Positions 37,347 to 47,075 of a stretch of 64,000 nucleotides of DNA are shown piece after piece; the first letter of the stretch is position 1, and every line of letters begins with the position of its first letter. The stretch comes from Paremcibacter congregatus. GTDB lineage: Bacteria > Pseudomonadota > Alphaproteobacteria > Sphingomonadales > Emcibacteraceae. Below the pieces are notes generated by a model. That model had not been told where the DNA came from. It did not search any database and saw nothing but the letters and a program-made list of their open reading frames with translations. The stretch lies in the NCBI RefSeq assembly GCF_006385135.1, contig NZ_CP041025.1:434001-498000 (forward strand), in the 5' to 3' direction. Position numbers and translations under genes: made by a program.

Positions 37347-38545
37347 TTAAAGTAAGAGCTTCATCTCTAAAGGGGGGGGGGCAGGGCTTGGGCGGTCTTG
37401 CAAGTTCGTTATTTTTGTACTTTCAGGTCGCGGTATCATTATAGACCTATTCGTCAAATTAAACACCGCCAGCATGCTCTCCCGTTTATACGTCCGCACA
37501 AAGGCCAAGGTGCCGTCCGGGCTGTCGAGGAATTTGATATCGCCGTGCAATAGAGCCGGGTGGGATTTGCGCCAGCTTAGAAAATTCTTAAAGGCATTCA
37601 GCACCGAGTTCAGATCTCTTTCCTGCGCCTCTACGCTTATGGCCAGATGATCTGTCGGCACCGGTAGCCATGGGACGGCGTCACTGAAGCCCGCATGGGG
37701 GGCGTCAGCCGTCCAGGGCATAGGCGTGCGACATCCGTCGCGGCCCTTGAAGTCGGGCCAGAATCTGATGCCGAAAGGATCTTGAAGGTCCGCGTGGGCA
37801 ATATTCGCTTCGTTCAGGCCGAGTTCCTCGTCTTGATAGGTATACATATCGTGCCCGGTAGGCTGCAGAGCAGGGCGGTCAGCATCTTGGCCATCCCCGG
37901 CGACGGATTGTCGCCGCCCCACCGGCTCAAGACCCGTTTGACATCATGATTACTGATCGCCCAGCAGGGTTGAGCGCCATTCAGGTGAGCCATCTGTTGC
38001 TCCACCGTTTCACGGATATGGCGGGCGGAAAAATCATCCACCAACAGCTCAAAACTATAGCCCATATGCAGGCGTTTGTTGTCGGCGGTATAGTCGGCGA
38101 TGGATTTGAGCGAATCCTCTGTATTGATCTCGCCCACCTATAGACATCACGCCGGGATAGCGGTCGAGGAGCGCGCGCAGCTCTTCGAGGAAGGCCAGCG
38201 TCTCCGGCCGGTCATTGCCATAGACATGACATTGCGCGGCATAAGGATTATCGGGACTGAAGCCGCGGCCGCGGCGTTCCGCCATGGGTTTTGCGGGATT
38301 GTCGCGCAGTTCGGCGTCATGGTAACAGAAATTGATCGCGTCAAGGCGAAAACCATCGACGCCACGCTTCAGCCAAAATTCGACTTCCTGCAGGATCTGG
38401 GCGCCGCCATCGGCGCGGGCGTCGGCCCAGACGTACCAGTCGGCCTTGGCATTTTCACGACCCTGACGGCTTTCCTGAAACCAGGCGTGCTGGTCGGAGG
38501 TGTGGCTGAGCACCTGATCAATGACCACTTTCAGGCCGCCGCCAC
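37347..38545 (-). pseudogene. Decayed GH13 alpha-glucosidase (truncated, frameshifted, internal deletion)
   Basis: Three minus-strand frames together spell an oligo-1,6-/alpha-glucosidase. 38545-38055 gives KVVIDQVLSHTSDQHAWF, then WADARADGG joined directly to AQILQEVEFWLKRGVDGFRLD (about 40 residues of the barrel deleted), ending NDRPETLAFLEELRALLDRYPG. 38137-37814 gives GEINTEDSLKSIADYTADNK and WAISNHDVKRVLSRWGGDN. 37922-37347 gives TYQDEELGLNEANIAHADL, CRTPMPWTADAPHAGFSD. At least two frameshifts separate them, the N-terminal 100 or so residues are missing, and the 5' end is fused to the 3' end of lacI-1. A run of ten G lies at 37372-37381. It cannot give a working enzyme. Confidence 0.9.
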
Positions 38546-39583
38546 GGTCTCCCGCAGCATCAGTTGATACTCGAGGATATTTTCCAGATTTTGCTCCGGC
38601 GGGGTTTCCATCTCTTGCTCCGTCTCGGGCTTCTTCTTCAGCGCATCAATCAACAGGTCGGTCGCGCGTTCGGCCATTTCCAGAATGGGTTGGCGCACCG
38701 TGGTCAGGGACGGCCATATGGCTGACGCGATCGGCGCATCATCAAACCCCACCACGGACAGCATGCTCGGCACCTGAAGATGATGTTTCTGGGCCGCCGA
38801 AATGGTCGCGGCCGCCATGTCGTCACTGCTGGCGAAAATAGCCGTCGGCGGGTCAGCCAGCGTCACCAGGTTCACCGCCGCCTGAAAGCCGGACCGGTAG
38901 GTGAACAGACCCTGCTGGATATAGTCGTCACGTATGTCAATGTGATGCTTTTCAAGCGCCCGCTTATATCCTTCATAACGCAGATGGCTGCCGCTATGGT
39001 CCGGATGACCCTGGATAAAGCCGATCTTGCGATGGCCCTGGGTGATCAGATGTTCGGTGATGTCAAAAGCGGCCTGAGCCTCGTCCATGCACACAAAGGG
39101 AAAAGGGTGGTCATCCCGTTGCGGCGAAATGCGCACCGCGGGAATATTGAGCGCCATCAGGATATCGAGAACCCGCTGTGAATCCGACAGGGGCGGCGGC
39201 AGGATGATGCCTTCGATCTTGTTGCGCCGCACCAGGGCTTTCAGCGCGGTTTCCACATCGTCGGTGGTTTCGTCCAGGGAACTGACCACCAGATTATAGC
39301 CCCGCGACTGGCTCTTGCTCAGGGCGCCGATCAGCAGCTGCCCGACATAGCCTTCACTGGGGTTCTGGTAAAACAGGGCAATCAGATGGGACTTGGCGCT
39401 GGCCAGACTGCGGGCGGACAGGTTGGGCTGATAGTCGAGCTCCTCAATGGCCGCCATCACCTTGTCGCGGGTCTTGTCCCGGACCTTGGCCTCGTTGCTG
39501 ATCACCCGTGAAACGGTCATCATCGAGACGCCGGCCAGTTTGGCGACATCCTGCATGGTGGCGGTCTTCATTTTCTGAATCAT
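38531..39583 (-). CDS. LacI-family transcriptional regulator (LacI-1)
   Basis: The 350-residue protein has the LacI helix-turn-helix near the N-terminus (TMQDVAKLAGVSMMTVSRVI, with VRDKTRDKVMAAIEELDYQPN as hinge) and a periplasmic-binding-protein-like effector domain (GYNLVVSSLDE, GFIQGHPDHSGSHLRYEGY, AIFASSDDMAAATISAA, SVVGFDDAPIASAIWPSLTT). It diverges from the sodium/sugar symporter at 39854, whose upstream region holds a LacI-type palindrome. The last codons overlap sequence derived from the decayed alpha-glucosidase, so a deletion joint lies at its 3' end, but the effector domain is complete. The effector is probably a gluco-oligosaccharide or glucose derivative. Confidence 0.92.
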   Translation of the reverse strand: MIQKMKTATMQDVAKLAGVSMMTVSRVISNEAKVRDKTRDKVMAAIEELDYQPNLSARSLASAKSHLIALFYQNPSEGYVGQLLIGALSKSQSRGYNLVVSSLDETTDDVETALKALVRRNKIEGIILPPPLSDSQRVLDILMALNIPAVRISPQRDDHPFPFVCMDEAQAAFDITEHLITQGHRKIGFIQGHPDHSGSHLRYEGYKRALEKHHIDIRDDYIQQGLFTYRSGFQAAVNLVTLADPPTAIFASSDDMAAATISAAQKHHLQVPSMLSVVGFDDAPIASAIWPSLTTVRQPILEMAERATDLLIDALKKKPETEQEMETPPEQNLENILEYQLMLRETVAAA

Positions 39584-39780
39584 CCCATAGCCTTGTTGGT
39601 TCTAGAGCGTGCCAGAGAGACTAGAAGATGTTCGCGGACGTGGCAATGATTAATGAACCGAGTTTTTTGGTGGGCCAGTAAACTATTGTAAGGTAACGGA
39701 TTTTATGGCCCGGAATATAGAAAAAGACCACATTGTGATGCCATGTAAAGGGAAACTAGATTGACAGAATGTGCTATAAA

Positions 39781-39794
39781 TGATAGCGCTAACA
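39781..39794. promoter_or_regulatory. LacI-type operator upstream of the symporter
   Basis: TGATAGCGCTAACA is a palindrome around the central CGCG-type core AGCGCT with one mismatched pair, the usual shape of LacI-family sites. It lies between divergent lacI-1 and the symporter, 60 bases before the symporter ATG. It differs from the TGACAGCGCTGTCA sites further on, fitting a different recognition helix (SMMTVSRV in LacI-1 against SIKTVSRV in LacI-2). Confidence 0.65.
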
Positions 39795-39853
39795 TTATAA
39801 AAATATAAAAATGGGCTCAAAATATTGAAAACGGGAAGGCTGGGCGTAGCGTT

Positions 39854-41416
39854 ATGGAATTAGCGAATCTGGATATCGGGGTTTTTGTTGTTTATGTGGT
39901 TGGTCTTATCGGGCTGGCCTATTGGGTGTCGCGTGAAAAGCCGGGCCACGAGAAAAATGCGGAGGATTATTTTCTCGCTGGCAAGTCTTTGCCCTGGTGG
40001 GCGATCGGGGCGTCGTTGATTGCGGCCAATATTTCCGCCGAACAGATCATCGGCATGTCCGGGTCGGGTTATGCCATCGGTCTTGCGATTGCGTCTTACG
40101 AATGGATGGCGGCGATCACCCTGATCATTGTCGGGAAATATTTCCTGCCGATCTTCCTGAAAAACGGCATCTATACCATGCCGCAGTTTTTGGAACAGCG
40201 CTATGACCATCGGGTACGCACCATCATGGCGATCTTCTGGCTTGGCGTATATGTCTTTGTCAACCTGACGGCCATTCTGTGGCTCGGCGCCTTGGCCATC
40301 CATACGGTGACGGGCGTTGATTTGATGTATGGCCTGTTGTTCCTCGGCGCGTTCGCCGCCGCTTATTCTCTCTACGGCGGGCTGAAGGCCGTGGCCTTTA
40401 CCGACATTATTCAGGTGGTGTTGCTGGTGTTCGGCGGGTTGTTCCTGTCCTATGTCACCCTGGATGCGATCGGGGCCGGAGAAGGCATCATTGCCGGTTT
40501 TGCGGAACTGACCGCCCAGGCGCCGGAAAAATTCGACATGATCCTGAGCAAGGATAACCCGCATTATGCCAGCCTGCCGGGCCTCAGTGTCCTGATTGGT
40601 GGCATGTGGATCATGAATCTGTCCTATTGGGGCTTTAACCAATATATCATTCAGCGCGCCCTGGCGGCGAAGAACCTGGGGGAAGCCCAAAAGGGGATTT
40701 GCTTTGCCGCGTTCCTTAAGCTTCTGATGCCGGTGATTGTGGTGTTGCCCGGGATTGCCGCCGTGGTGTTGGCGCCTGACCTGGCGTCGCCGGATCAGGC
40801 CTATCCCGAACTGATGAAGATGATGCCGGTGGGCATGAAAGGGCTGGTTTTTGCCGCGTTGGTGGCGGCGATTGTCTCCTCGCTTGGGTCAATGACCAAC
40901 AGTATTTCAACGATCTTCACCATGGATATTTACAGCTACTACCAGAAGAACCGCAGTCAGGCGCATTATGTGTTTATCGGCCGTCTGGTGAGCTTCTCTT
41001 CACTGGTGATCGCCATGATCTGCGCCAAGCCGTTGCTCGGCCAGTTCGATCAGGCGTTTCAGTATATTCAGGAATTTACCGGCTTTTTCACCCCGGGCAT
41101 CGTGGTGATCTTCCTGCTGGGGATGTTCTGGAACCGGACGACAGCTCACGGGGCGCTGACTGCCGCGATTGGCTCTGCGGTGCTGTCCTTTGCCCTGAAA
41201 ATGTTGTGGCCGTCGTTGCCCTTCATTGATCGGGTGGGGATTGTCTTCCTCAGTTGTTTGGCGCTGGGTATTATCGTCACCCTGATGGAGAAACGCGGCG
41301 TGCAGAAGAATGCGGTCGATCTGGAGGGTATCGATTTTACCACCGGCCGGTCTTACAATATATCCACCATCGCGGTGGTGCTGATCCTGACGGCGCTTTA
41401 CGCCACCTGGTGGTAA
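39854..41416 (+). CDS. Sodium/solute symporter of the SGLT type (probable glucose or galactose uptake)
   Basis: The 520-residue protein has about fourteen membrane spans and matches the SSS family, sugar branch: DYFLAGKSLPWWAIGASLIAANISAEQ near the N-terminus, GIYTMPQFLEQRYDHRVRT, AAYSLYGGLKAVAFTDIIQ, and AALVAAIVSSLGSMTNSISTIFTMD with the Na2-site serines. vSGLT is the model for these features. It should bring a hexose across the inner membrane with Na+. It diverges from lacI-1 and precedes the first Entner-Doudoroff operon, with a terminator between them. Confidence 0.92.
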   Translation: MELANLDIGVFVVYVVGLIGLAYWVSREKPGHEKNAEDYFLAGKSLPWWAIGASLIAANISAEQIIGMSGSGYAIGLAIASYEWMAAITLIIVGKYFLPIFLKNGIYTMPQFLEQRYDHRVRTIMAIFWLGVYVFVNLTAILWLGALAIHTVTGVDLMYGLLFLGAFAAAYSLYGGLKAVAFTDIIQVVLLVFGGLFLSYVTLDAIGAGEGIIAGFAELTAQAPEKFDMILSKDNPHYASLPGLSVLIGGMWIMNLSYWGFNQYIIQRALAAKNLGEAQKGICFAAFLKLLMPVIVVLPGIAAVVLAPDLASPDQAYPELMKMMPVGMKGLVFAALVAAIVSSLGSMTNSISTIFTMDIYSYYQKNRSQAHYVFIGRLVSFSSLVIAMICAKPLLGQFDQAFQYIQEFTGFFTPGIVVIFLLGMFWNRTTAHGALTAAIGSAVLSFALKMLWPSLPFIDRVGIVFLSCLALGIIVTLMEKRGVQKNAVDLEGIDFTTGRSYNISTIAVVLILTALYATWW

Positions 41417-41465
41417 GGCGTGGGTGGATCAATGTTAAATTTATGGATGTGAATTAGTCCAACTT

Positions 41466-41515
41466 CAGGGGTGTTGTCCTCACGAAACTGTTGCAACACC
41501 CCTGACTTTTTTTTT
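41466..41515 (+). terminator. Rho-independent terminator after the symporter
   Basis: CAGGGGTGTTG (41466-41476) pairs exactly with CAACACCCCTG (41494-41504) across a 17-base loop and is followed by nine T. It separates the symporter from zwf-1. Confidence 0.88.
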
Positions 41516-41571
41516 GAATAACCTGTTAAACTATATGTGAATGAGATTTTCCGGATGGGAAAGAAAATAAA

Positions 41572-43014
41572 ATGACGGCTCTGGATATTGTTTTTTTTGG
41601 CGGCACGGGCGATTTATGTCTGCGGAAATTGATGCCCGCCCTGTATTTCCTCTATCGGGACGGGAAACTGCCGATGGGCAGTCGTATTCTCGGCCTGTCC
41701 CGGGGCCATGTCAGCCGGGCGGATTATCAGTACCAGGTGTTGGAAAAGCTGAAATTGTATCTCGGTGAAAAATATGACGGCGAGGTTGGGCGAACGTTTG
41801 CCACGTTGCTTGATTATCGTGAATTGGATATTCCCGATCAGAAGTCCTGGGCGACGCTGAAAGATTATCTGGCGCCAGTCGGGGCGCGGGAGATCATTTA
41901 TTACATGGCGGTGCCGCCGACTTTATTTGGCACGGTGTGCGCGCAGCTCAAGCAGCATGACCTCAACCCGATCAACAGCCGCCTGGTGGTGGAAAAACCG
42001 CTCGGGGAAGATGAGCAAAGCGCCGAAGCGGTGAATGACATTCTCTCCACCAGCTTTGAAGAAAGCCAGATTTACCGGATTGATCATTATCTCGGCAAGG
42101 AGGCGGTGCAAAATATCCTGCCTTTCCGCTTCGCCAACCGCATGATGGAGGCGATCTGGAACCGGGATCATATTGACCACGTGGAAATCACCGTCGCGGA
42201 GACCGTTGGTGTCGAGGGCCGGGCGGCCTTTCTTGACCGGGCGGGCATATTGCGCGACATGATTCAGAACCATCTGATGCAGGTTTTGTGCTTTGTTGCC
42301 ATGGATGCGCCGACAGATGGCAGCGCCGACAGCATTCGCGACCAGAAGGTTCGGGTGGTGGACGCCTTGCGTCCGGTGACACTGGATAATATTCACGATC
42401 ATGTGGTGCGGGCGCAATATGGTCCGGGAAATGCGCAGCCGGGCTATCGGCAAGAAATCGCGGATCAGGACATTGCCGGCACTGGCGAGACCTATGTCGC
42501 GGTAAAAGCACTGATTGACAGTGAACGCTGGCAGGGGGTTCCCTTTTACCTGCGCACCGGAAAGCGCCTGTCGGCGCGTTACGCCGAAGTGGTGGTAACC
42601 TTCAAGGCGCCGGAAAGTACCGCTTATGCGGGTGCGCCCGCCAACCGGATTATCATTGGCCTGCAACCAGATATGACTATTTCCTGTTCGATGGCGATGA
42701 AGCAGGTGCTGAAATCTGCCGATGATCTGGGCCACCATAATTTCACCGACGATATGTTGGCGGGGGAGGCCGTACGTATCCCTGACGCCTACGAAAAACT
42801 GCTCGGCGATGTCATGCAGGGTCATCAGGCCTATTTTGTCCGTCATGATGAAATTATCGCCTCGTGGAAATGGATTGATGGCATCCGCAAGGCCTGGGTC
42901 GCGGCTGACCTGCCCCTGCACAGTTACGAGGCCGGCAGCATGGGGCCTGAGGCCAGCGATGCGCTGCTCGCCGCCGACGGTCACACTTGGTACAGCAAAG
43001 AGAAAGAAATTTAA
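41572..43014 (+). CDS. zwf: Glucose-6-phosphate 1-dehydrogenase, copy 1
   Basis: First enzyme of the Entner-Doudoroff operon: it oxidises glucose-6-phosphate to 6-phosphogluconolactone with NAD(P)+. The 480-residue product has the N-terminal coenzyme fold (FFGGTGDLCLRKLMPALY) and the active-site motif RIDHYLGKEAVQN around residues 169-181 with the catalytic His, plus EKPLGED and RTGKRL. One base separates it from pgl-1. It is clearly different in sequence from the copy at 57890-59299. Confidence 0.96.
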   Translation: MTALDIVFFGGTGDLCLRKLMPALYFLYRDGKLPMGSRILGLSRGHVSRADYQYQVLEKLKLYLGEKYDGEVGRTFATLLDYRELDIPDQKSWATLKDYLAPVGAREIIYYMAVPPTLFGTVCAQLKQHDLNPINSRLVVEKPLGEDEQSAEAVNDILSTSFEESQIYRIDHYLGKEAVQNILPFRFANRMMEAIWNRDHIDHVEITVAETVGVEGRAAFLDRAGILRDMIQNHLMQVLCFVAMDAPTDGSADSIRDQKVRVVDALRPVTLDNIHDHVVRAQYGPGNAQPGYRQEIADQDIAGTGETYVAVKALIDSERWQGVPFYLRTGKRLSARYAEVVVTFKAPESTAYAGAPANRIIIGLQPDMTISCSMAMKQVLKSADDLGHHNFTDDMLAGEAVRIPDAYEKLLGDVMQGHQAYFVRHDEIIASWKWIDGIRKAWVAADLPLHSYEAGSMGPEASDALLAADGHTWYSKEKEI

Positions 43015-43015
43015 G

Positions 43016-43714
43016 ATGAACAATATTCGGGTGATCAAAAAAGACAGCCGTGATGCGTTGTTGACCACGCTGTTGGCCGACATTATGGCGGGCCTGTCCA
43101 ATGCGGTGGCAACCCGGGATCAGGCCAGCATGCTGTTGTCCGGTGGCACCTCGCCGGGGGCGCTCTATCAAATGATGGCGCAGCAGGAATTCGACTGGGA
43201 CAAGGTTTGGTTCGGCCTCAGCGATGAACGCTGGGTCGCGCCCGATCATGCGGACAGCAATGAAAAGCTGGTGCATGACACCCTGTTGCGGCAAAAGGCG
43301 GCGGCGGCGCATTTCATCGGCCTGAAAAGCCTGGAGGAGGATATTGTCAAGGGCGCGGATTTGAGCAACCATGCGCTGGAAGATCTGCCCAGTCCCTATG
43401 ACATTACCCTGCTTGGCATGGGGCTTGACGGCCATACCGCCTCGTTATTTCCGGATTCTCCTGACACACCGGCAGCATTGGCGGCGGACGCCCTGTCGCT
43501 GTGCCACCCGATCCGGCGCGGTGCGGGCGAGACACCCCGGATCAGCATGACCCGAAACGCCCTGCTCAACAGCGGGGAAATCAAACTGTTGATCTATGGT
43601 GATGAGAAATGGGCGGTTTTTGAACAGGCCCGCCAACAGATCAGCAATCATCAGCCGGTCAGCCATATCTTGAACCAGACGCAGACGCCGGTGACCCTCT
43701 ATTGGGCGCCGTGA
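43016..43714 (+). CDS. pgl: 6-phosphogluconolactonase, copy 1
   Basis: This 232-residue enzyme hydrolyses 6-phosphogluconolactone. Motifs [36 protein letters not shown] and [18 protein letters not shown] are the classical DevB/SOL-type Pgl signatures. I chose the ATG at 43016, directly after the zwf stop; the reading frame is open further upstream but that part is a shadow of zwf. Confidence 0.94.
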   Translation: MNNIRVIKKDSRDALLTTLLADIMAGLSNAVATRDQASMLLSGGTSPGALYQMMAQQEFDWDKVWFGLSDERWVAPDHADSNEKLVHDTLLRQKAAAAHFIGLKSLEEDIVKGADLSNHALEDLPSPYDITLLGMGLDGHTASLFPDSPDTPAALAADALSLCHPIRRGAGETPRISMTRNALLNSGEIKLLIYGDEKWAVFEQARQQISNHQPVSHILNQTQTPVTLYWAP

Positions 43715-43725
43715 AGGACTTTGAC

Positions 43726-45528
43726 ATGACACCTGAATTACAGAAGATCACCGACCGCATTATCGCCCGCAGCTGCGACAGTCGCGCAGCCTATCTCGCC
43801 AAGATCACTGCGGCCCGAGGGCAGGGCCGGACACGCGGCGCACTGGCTTGCGGTAATCTCGCCCATGCCTTTGCCGCCTGTGATGCGCAGGACAAAGCGG
43901 ATTTGAGCGGTGATGTGAAAGCCAATTACGCCATTGTTTCTGCCTATAACGACATGCTGTCGGCCCATCAGCCGTTCCAGACCTTCCCCGATCTGATCAA
44001 AGAAACCGCCCGGGCCCAGGGTGCGGTGGCCCAGTTTGCCGGGGGCGTGCCGGCCATGTGCGACGGTGTGACGCAAGGCCGGGCCGGCATGGAACTGTCG
44101 TTGTTCAGTCGTGATGTCATTGCCATGGCGACGGCGATTGCCCTTAGCCATGATATGTTCGACGGGGCTTTTTACCTCGGGGTTTGCGACAAGATTGTTC
44201 CGGGTCTGTTGATCGGGGCGTTGAGTTTTGGTCATCTGCCGGGAATATTTGTCCCCGCCGGTCCCATGACGTCAGGCCTGTCCAATGCCGAGAAAGCCCG
44301 CATCCGCCAGCTTTACGCGCAGGGAAAAATTGGCCGCGCCGAACTGTTGAAGGCCGAGAGCGCGTCTTATCACAGCCCCGGCACCTGTACTTTTTACGGC
44401 ACCGCCAATTCAAACCAGATGCTGATGGAAATCATGGGCCTGCATCTGCCGGGCAGCAGTTTTATCAATCCGGGCACCGACATGCGCGACGCCATGACCC
44501 GCGCGGCGGTGGTGCAACTGGCCGAGGCCCCGGCGCTGGGCGAGATTATTGACGAGAAGGCGATGGTCAACGGCATGGTCGGCCTGCTCGCCACCGGCGG
44601 ATCGACAAATCATACCCTGCATCTGATGGCCATCGGCCGGGCGGCGGGGGTCAAGCTTACCTGGCAGGACCTGTCGGATCTGTCGGACGTGGTGCCGTCC
44701 CTGACCCGGATTTACCCCAATGGTCTGGCGGACGTCAATCATTTCCATGCGGCGGGGGGTATGGCTTACCTCATGCGTGAGCTGCGCGATGCCGGGCTGC
44801 TGCATGACGATGTTCAAACCGTAATGGGCAGGGGCCTTGAGGCTTACTGCAAGGACGCCTTCTTTGAGGCGGGCGAGGTGGTATGGAAAGACGGCGCGGC
44901 GATCAGTCATGACCGGGATATCCTGCGGCCGGTGGCGGAGCCCTTCAGCAAGGACGGCGGCCTGAAACTGCTCGGCGGCAATCTTGGCCGGGCGGTGATC
45001 AAAACCTCTGCGGTCAAGGAAAAACATCGCCATATCACGGCGCCGGCGATCGTCTTTCATTCACAGGACGAGATGCTGGAGGCCTATCAGCGCGGCGAGC
45101 TGGAAAAAGATTTTGTCGCCGTGATCCGTTTTCAGGGCCCCAAAGCCAATGGCATGCCGGAGCTGCATAAGCTGACCCCGTCCCTGGGCGTGCTGCAGGA
45201 TAAGGGGTTTCATGTGGCGCTGGTCACCGACGGGCGCATGTCCGGCGCCTCGGGCAAGGTCCCGGCGGCGATCCATCTGACACCGGAAGCCCTCGACGGC
45301 GGCCCCATCGGCCGTATTGAAGACGGTGATATTATCGAACTTGATGCGGAACATGGCACCTTGCAGGTCAAGGTCGCGGACAACATTCTGGCGCAGCGGG
45401 CGCAAGCCACGGCCGATCTGACCACCAGCCATCAGGGCATGGGGCGGGAACTTTTCTCGGCCTTCCGGCAACTGGTCGGCACTGCCGAAAATGGCGCCGG
45501 GGTTTTTGGCGAGGATGACGTTACATGA
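43726..45528 (+). CDS. edd: Phosphogluconate dehydratase, copy 1
   Basis: Edd dehydrates 6-phosphogluconate to KDPG and uses an iron-sulfur cluster. The product of 600 residues has the IlvD/Edd signatures [33 protein letters not shown] and [20 protein letters not shown] with the cluster-binding cysteines, and [18 protein letters not shown] near the C-terminus. The start at 43726 has AAGGA about 8 bases before it. The gene overlaps glk-1 by 4 bases. Confidence 0.96.
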   Translation: MTPELQKITDRIIARSCDSRAAYLAKITAARGQGRTRGALACGNLAHAFAACDAQDKADLSGDVKANYAIVSAYNDMLSAHQPFQTFPDLIKETARAQGAVAQFAGGVPAMCDGVTQGRAGMELSLFSRDVIAMATAIALSHDMFDGAFYLGVCDKIVPGLLIGALSFGHLPGIFVPAGPMTSGLSNAEKARIRQLYAQGKIGRAELLKAESASYHSPGTCTFYGTANSNQMLMEIMGLHLPGSSFINPGTDMRDAMTRAAVVQLAEAPALGEIIDEKAMVNGMVGLLATGGSTNHTLHLMAIGRAAGVKLTWQDLSDLSDVVPSLTRIYPNGLADVNHFHAAGGMAYLMRELRDAGLLHDDVQTVMGRGLEAYCKDAFFEAGEVVWKDGAAISHDRDILRPVAEPFSKDGGLKLLGGNLGRAVIKTSAVKEKHRHITAPAIVFHSQDEMLEAYQRGELEKDFVAVIRFQGPKANGMPELHKLTPSLGVLQDKGFHVALVTDGRMSGASGKVPAAIHLTPEALDGGPIGRIEDGDIIELDAEHGTLQVKVADNILAQRAQATADLTTSHQGMGRELFSAFRQLVGTAENGAGVFGEDDVT

Positions 45529-46493
45529 CGCAGACAAAAACCACTCTGGTGGCGGACATTGGCGGCACCAACGCCCGCTTCGCGCTCGCCCGGGGTACTG
45601 AAGATATTGCGATTGATCAGTTGATGATCCTGCCGACCGCCGATTACGCCAGTCTGCAGGAGGCGGCGGAATCCTATCTGGCGCAAATTGACGGTCAGCG
45701 GCCGACAGTGGCCGCCATTGCCATCGCCGGCCCGGTGGTCGGGCGGCAGGTGACCATGACCAACTGTGCCTGGACATTCTGCCGCGAGAAGCTCGCCGCC
45801 GATCTCGGTATGGCGGAGGTCCTTGTCCTCAATGATTTCGAAGCCATTGCCTGCGCCCTGCCTTATCTGCATGCGGCGGATCTGTTGAAAATTGGCGGCG
45901 GGGAAATTCAGGACAACGGGACAAAAATTGTTCTCGGTCCCGGCACCGGTATTGGCCTTGCGGCCCTGACCTCGGTGGGAGACGGCTGGAAAGTCCTGAC
46001 CAGTGAAGGCGGCCATGTGGGCTTCGCGCCAGCGGATGAGCTGGAACGGCAGATTTTGCAGACGGTGAAATATAAGTATCCCCGGGTATCGGTGGAGCGG
46101 GTGATTTCCGGTTCGGGGTTCAGCACGCTGTATCAGGCGATCTGCAGCTTGCAGGGCGCCGAGGCCGAGCCCCTCAGCCCCCGGGAAATTACCCAGCGGG
46201 CGCTGGAAAATCCTGAGGGCCGCTGTGGCCAGGCTGTGGATATCTTCTGCGGCATTCTCGGCAGCTATGCCGGGGATATGGCGGTGACCTTCAACGCCAC
46301 GGGCGGAGTTTATCTCGCCGGTGGGATTCTTCCCAAAATTCAGGATTTCTTCATCAACAGCCGCTTCCGCGAGCGCTTTGAGAACAAGGGACGCCTGACC
46401 TATGTGCGGGATATTCCCACCCTGCAAATCCTGCAGAAACAACCGGCCCTGATTGGCGCTGCGGCGCGTATCCGGGGTCATTTTATCGCCTGA
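45525..46493 (+). CDS. glk: Glucokinase, copy 1
   Basis: The 322-residue ATP-dependent glucokinase (hexokinase/Glk family) begins [16 protein letters not shown], the phosphate-binding loop, and has [14 protein letters not shown] with the catalytic Asp, [12 protein letters not shown] and [15 protein letters not shown]. It makes glucose-6-phosphate from cytosolic glucose delivered by the symporter. An ATGA overlap with edd-1 indicates coupled translation. Confidence 0.95.
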   Translation: MTQTKTTLVADIGGTNARFALARGTEDIAIDQLMILPTADYASLQEAAESYLAQIDGQRPTVAAIAIAGPVVGRQVTMTNCAWTFCREKLAADLGMAEVLVLNDFEAIACALPYLHAADLLKIGGGEIQDNGTKIVLGPGTGIGLAALTSVGDGWKVLTSEGGHVGFAPADELERQILQTVKYKYPRVSVERVISGSGFSTLYQAICSLQGAEAEPLSPREITQRALENPEGRCGQAVDIFCGILGSYAGDMAVTFNATGGVYLAGGILPKIQDFFINSRFRERFENKGRLTYVRDIPTLQILQKQPALIGAAARIRGHFIA

Positions 46494-46511
46494 CCAGAAA
46501 AGAGACCCCTT

Positions 46512-47075
46512 ATGAGCCATCAAAATTTGAAATTCGAAAGCCTTCTTGCCGGAACCAATGTGATCCCGGTGATGGTGATCAAGGACATCGCCCAGGCGGT
46601 GCCCCTGGCGCGGGAACTGGTGAAATCGGGCATGAAGGTGCTGGAAATCACGCTGCGCACCGACTGCGCCCTGCAGGCGATCAAGGAGATCATCGTTCAT
46701 GTGCCGGAGGCCATTGTCGGCGTCGGCACGGTGACGACGCCGCAACAACTGCGCGACGCCCAGGCCGCCGGGGCCACCTTTGCGGTCAGCCCGGGATCGA
46801 CAGACGATCTGATCGCGGTGGCGGACGAGACTGGTTTGCCTCTGTTACCGGGGGTGGCGACCGCCAGCGAAGCCATGAAATTGCAGGCGTTGGGCTATCG
46901 TTATCTGAAACTCTTCCCGGCCGAGGCCGTTGGCGGACGGGCATTGTTGAAATCGCTGCAGGGACCGTTGCCAGACCTGAAATTCTGTCCGACCGGGGGG
47001 ATCACGTCCGACAGCGCAGCGGACTACCTGGCGCTCGGCAATGTGGTTTGCGTCGGCGGCTCCTGGATGATCTAG
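46512..47075 (+). CDS. eda: KDPG aldolase, copy 1, ended early by an amber codon
   Basis: Eda cleaves KDPG to pyruvate and glyceraldehyde-3-phosphate. The frame has all catalytic features: EITLRT with the general-base Glu45, and the Schiff-base lysine K133 in YLKLFPAEAVGG, plus FCPTGGI and CVGGSWMI. It then stops at a TAG (47073-47075) after 187 residues, where the family, including copy 2 here, continues about 22 residues. Downstream the same frame is open for exactly 23 codons (AKVVAHKKFLWAAGRRAASI...) to a TAA at 47145, which would give the normal length of about 211. A nonsense mutation in the last helix is the simplest reading. A palindrome CACAAGAA-A-TTCTTGTG lies in this tail at 47091-47107. 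Confidence 0.9.
   Translation: MSHQNLKFESLLAGTNVIPVMVIKDIAQAVPLARELVKSGMKVLEITLRTDCALQAIKEIIVHVPEAIVGVGTVTTPQQLRDAQAAGATFAVSPGSTDDLIAVADETGLPLLPGVATASEAMKLQALGYRYLKLFPAEAVGGRALLKSLQGPLPDLKFCPTGGITSDSAADYLALGNVVCVGGSWMI

Noticed and set aside
37372-37381. G10 run as a phase-variation switch
   Set aside because: It lies in a gene already broken by truncation, deletion and other frameshifts, so switching would restore nothing.
39761-39780. TTGACA at 39761 as the symporter -35 with TATAAA as -10
   Set aside because: The spacing is only 8 bases, and no good hexamer lies at 16-18 bases, so I do not call this promoter.
41923-43101. 392-codon minus-strand frame
   Set aside because: Shadow of zwf-1 and pgl-1, which carry clear family motifs on the plus strand.
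45432-46748. 438-codon minus-strand frame
   Set aside because: Antisense to glk-1 and eda-1; no motif and no start signal.
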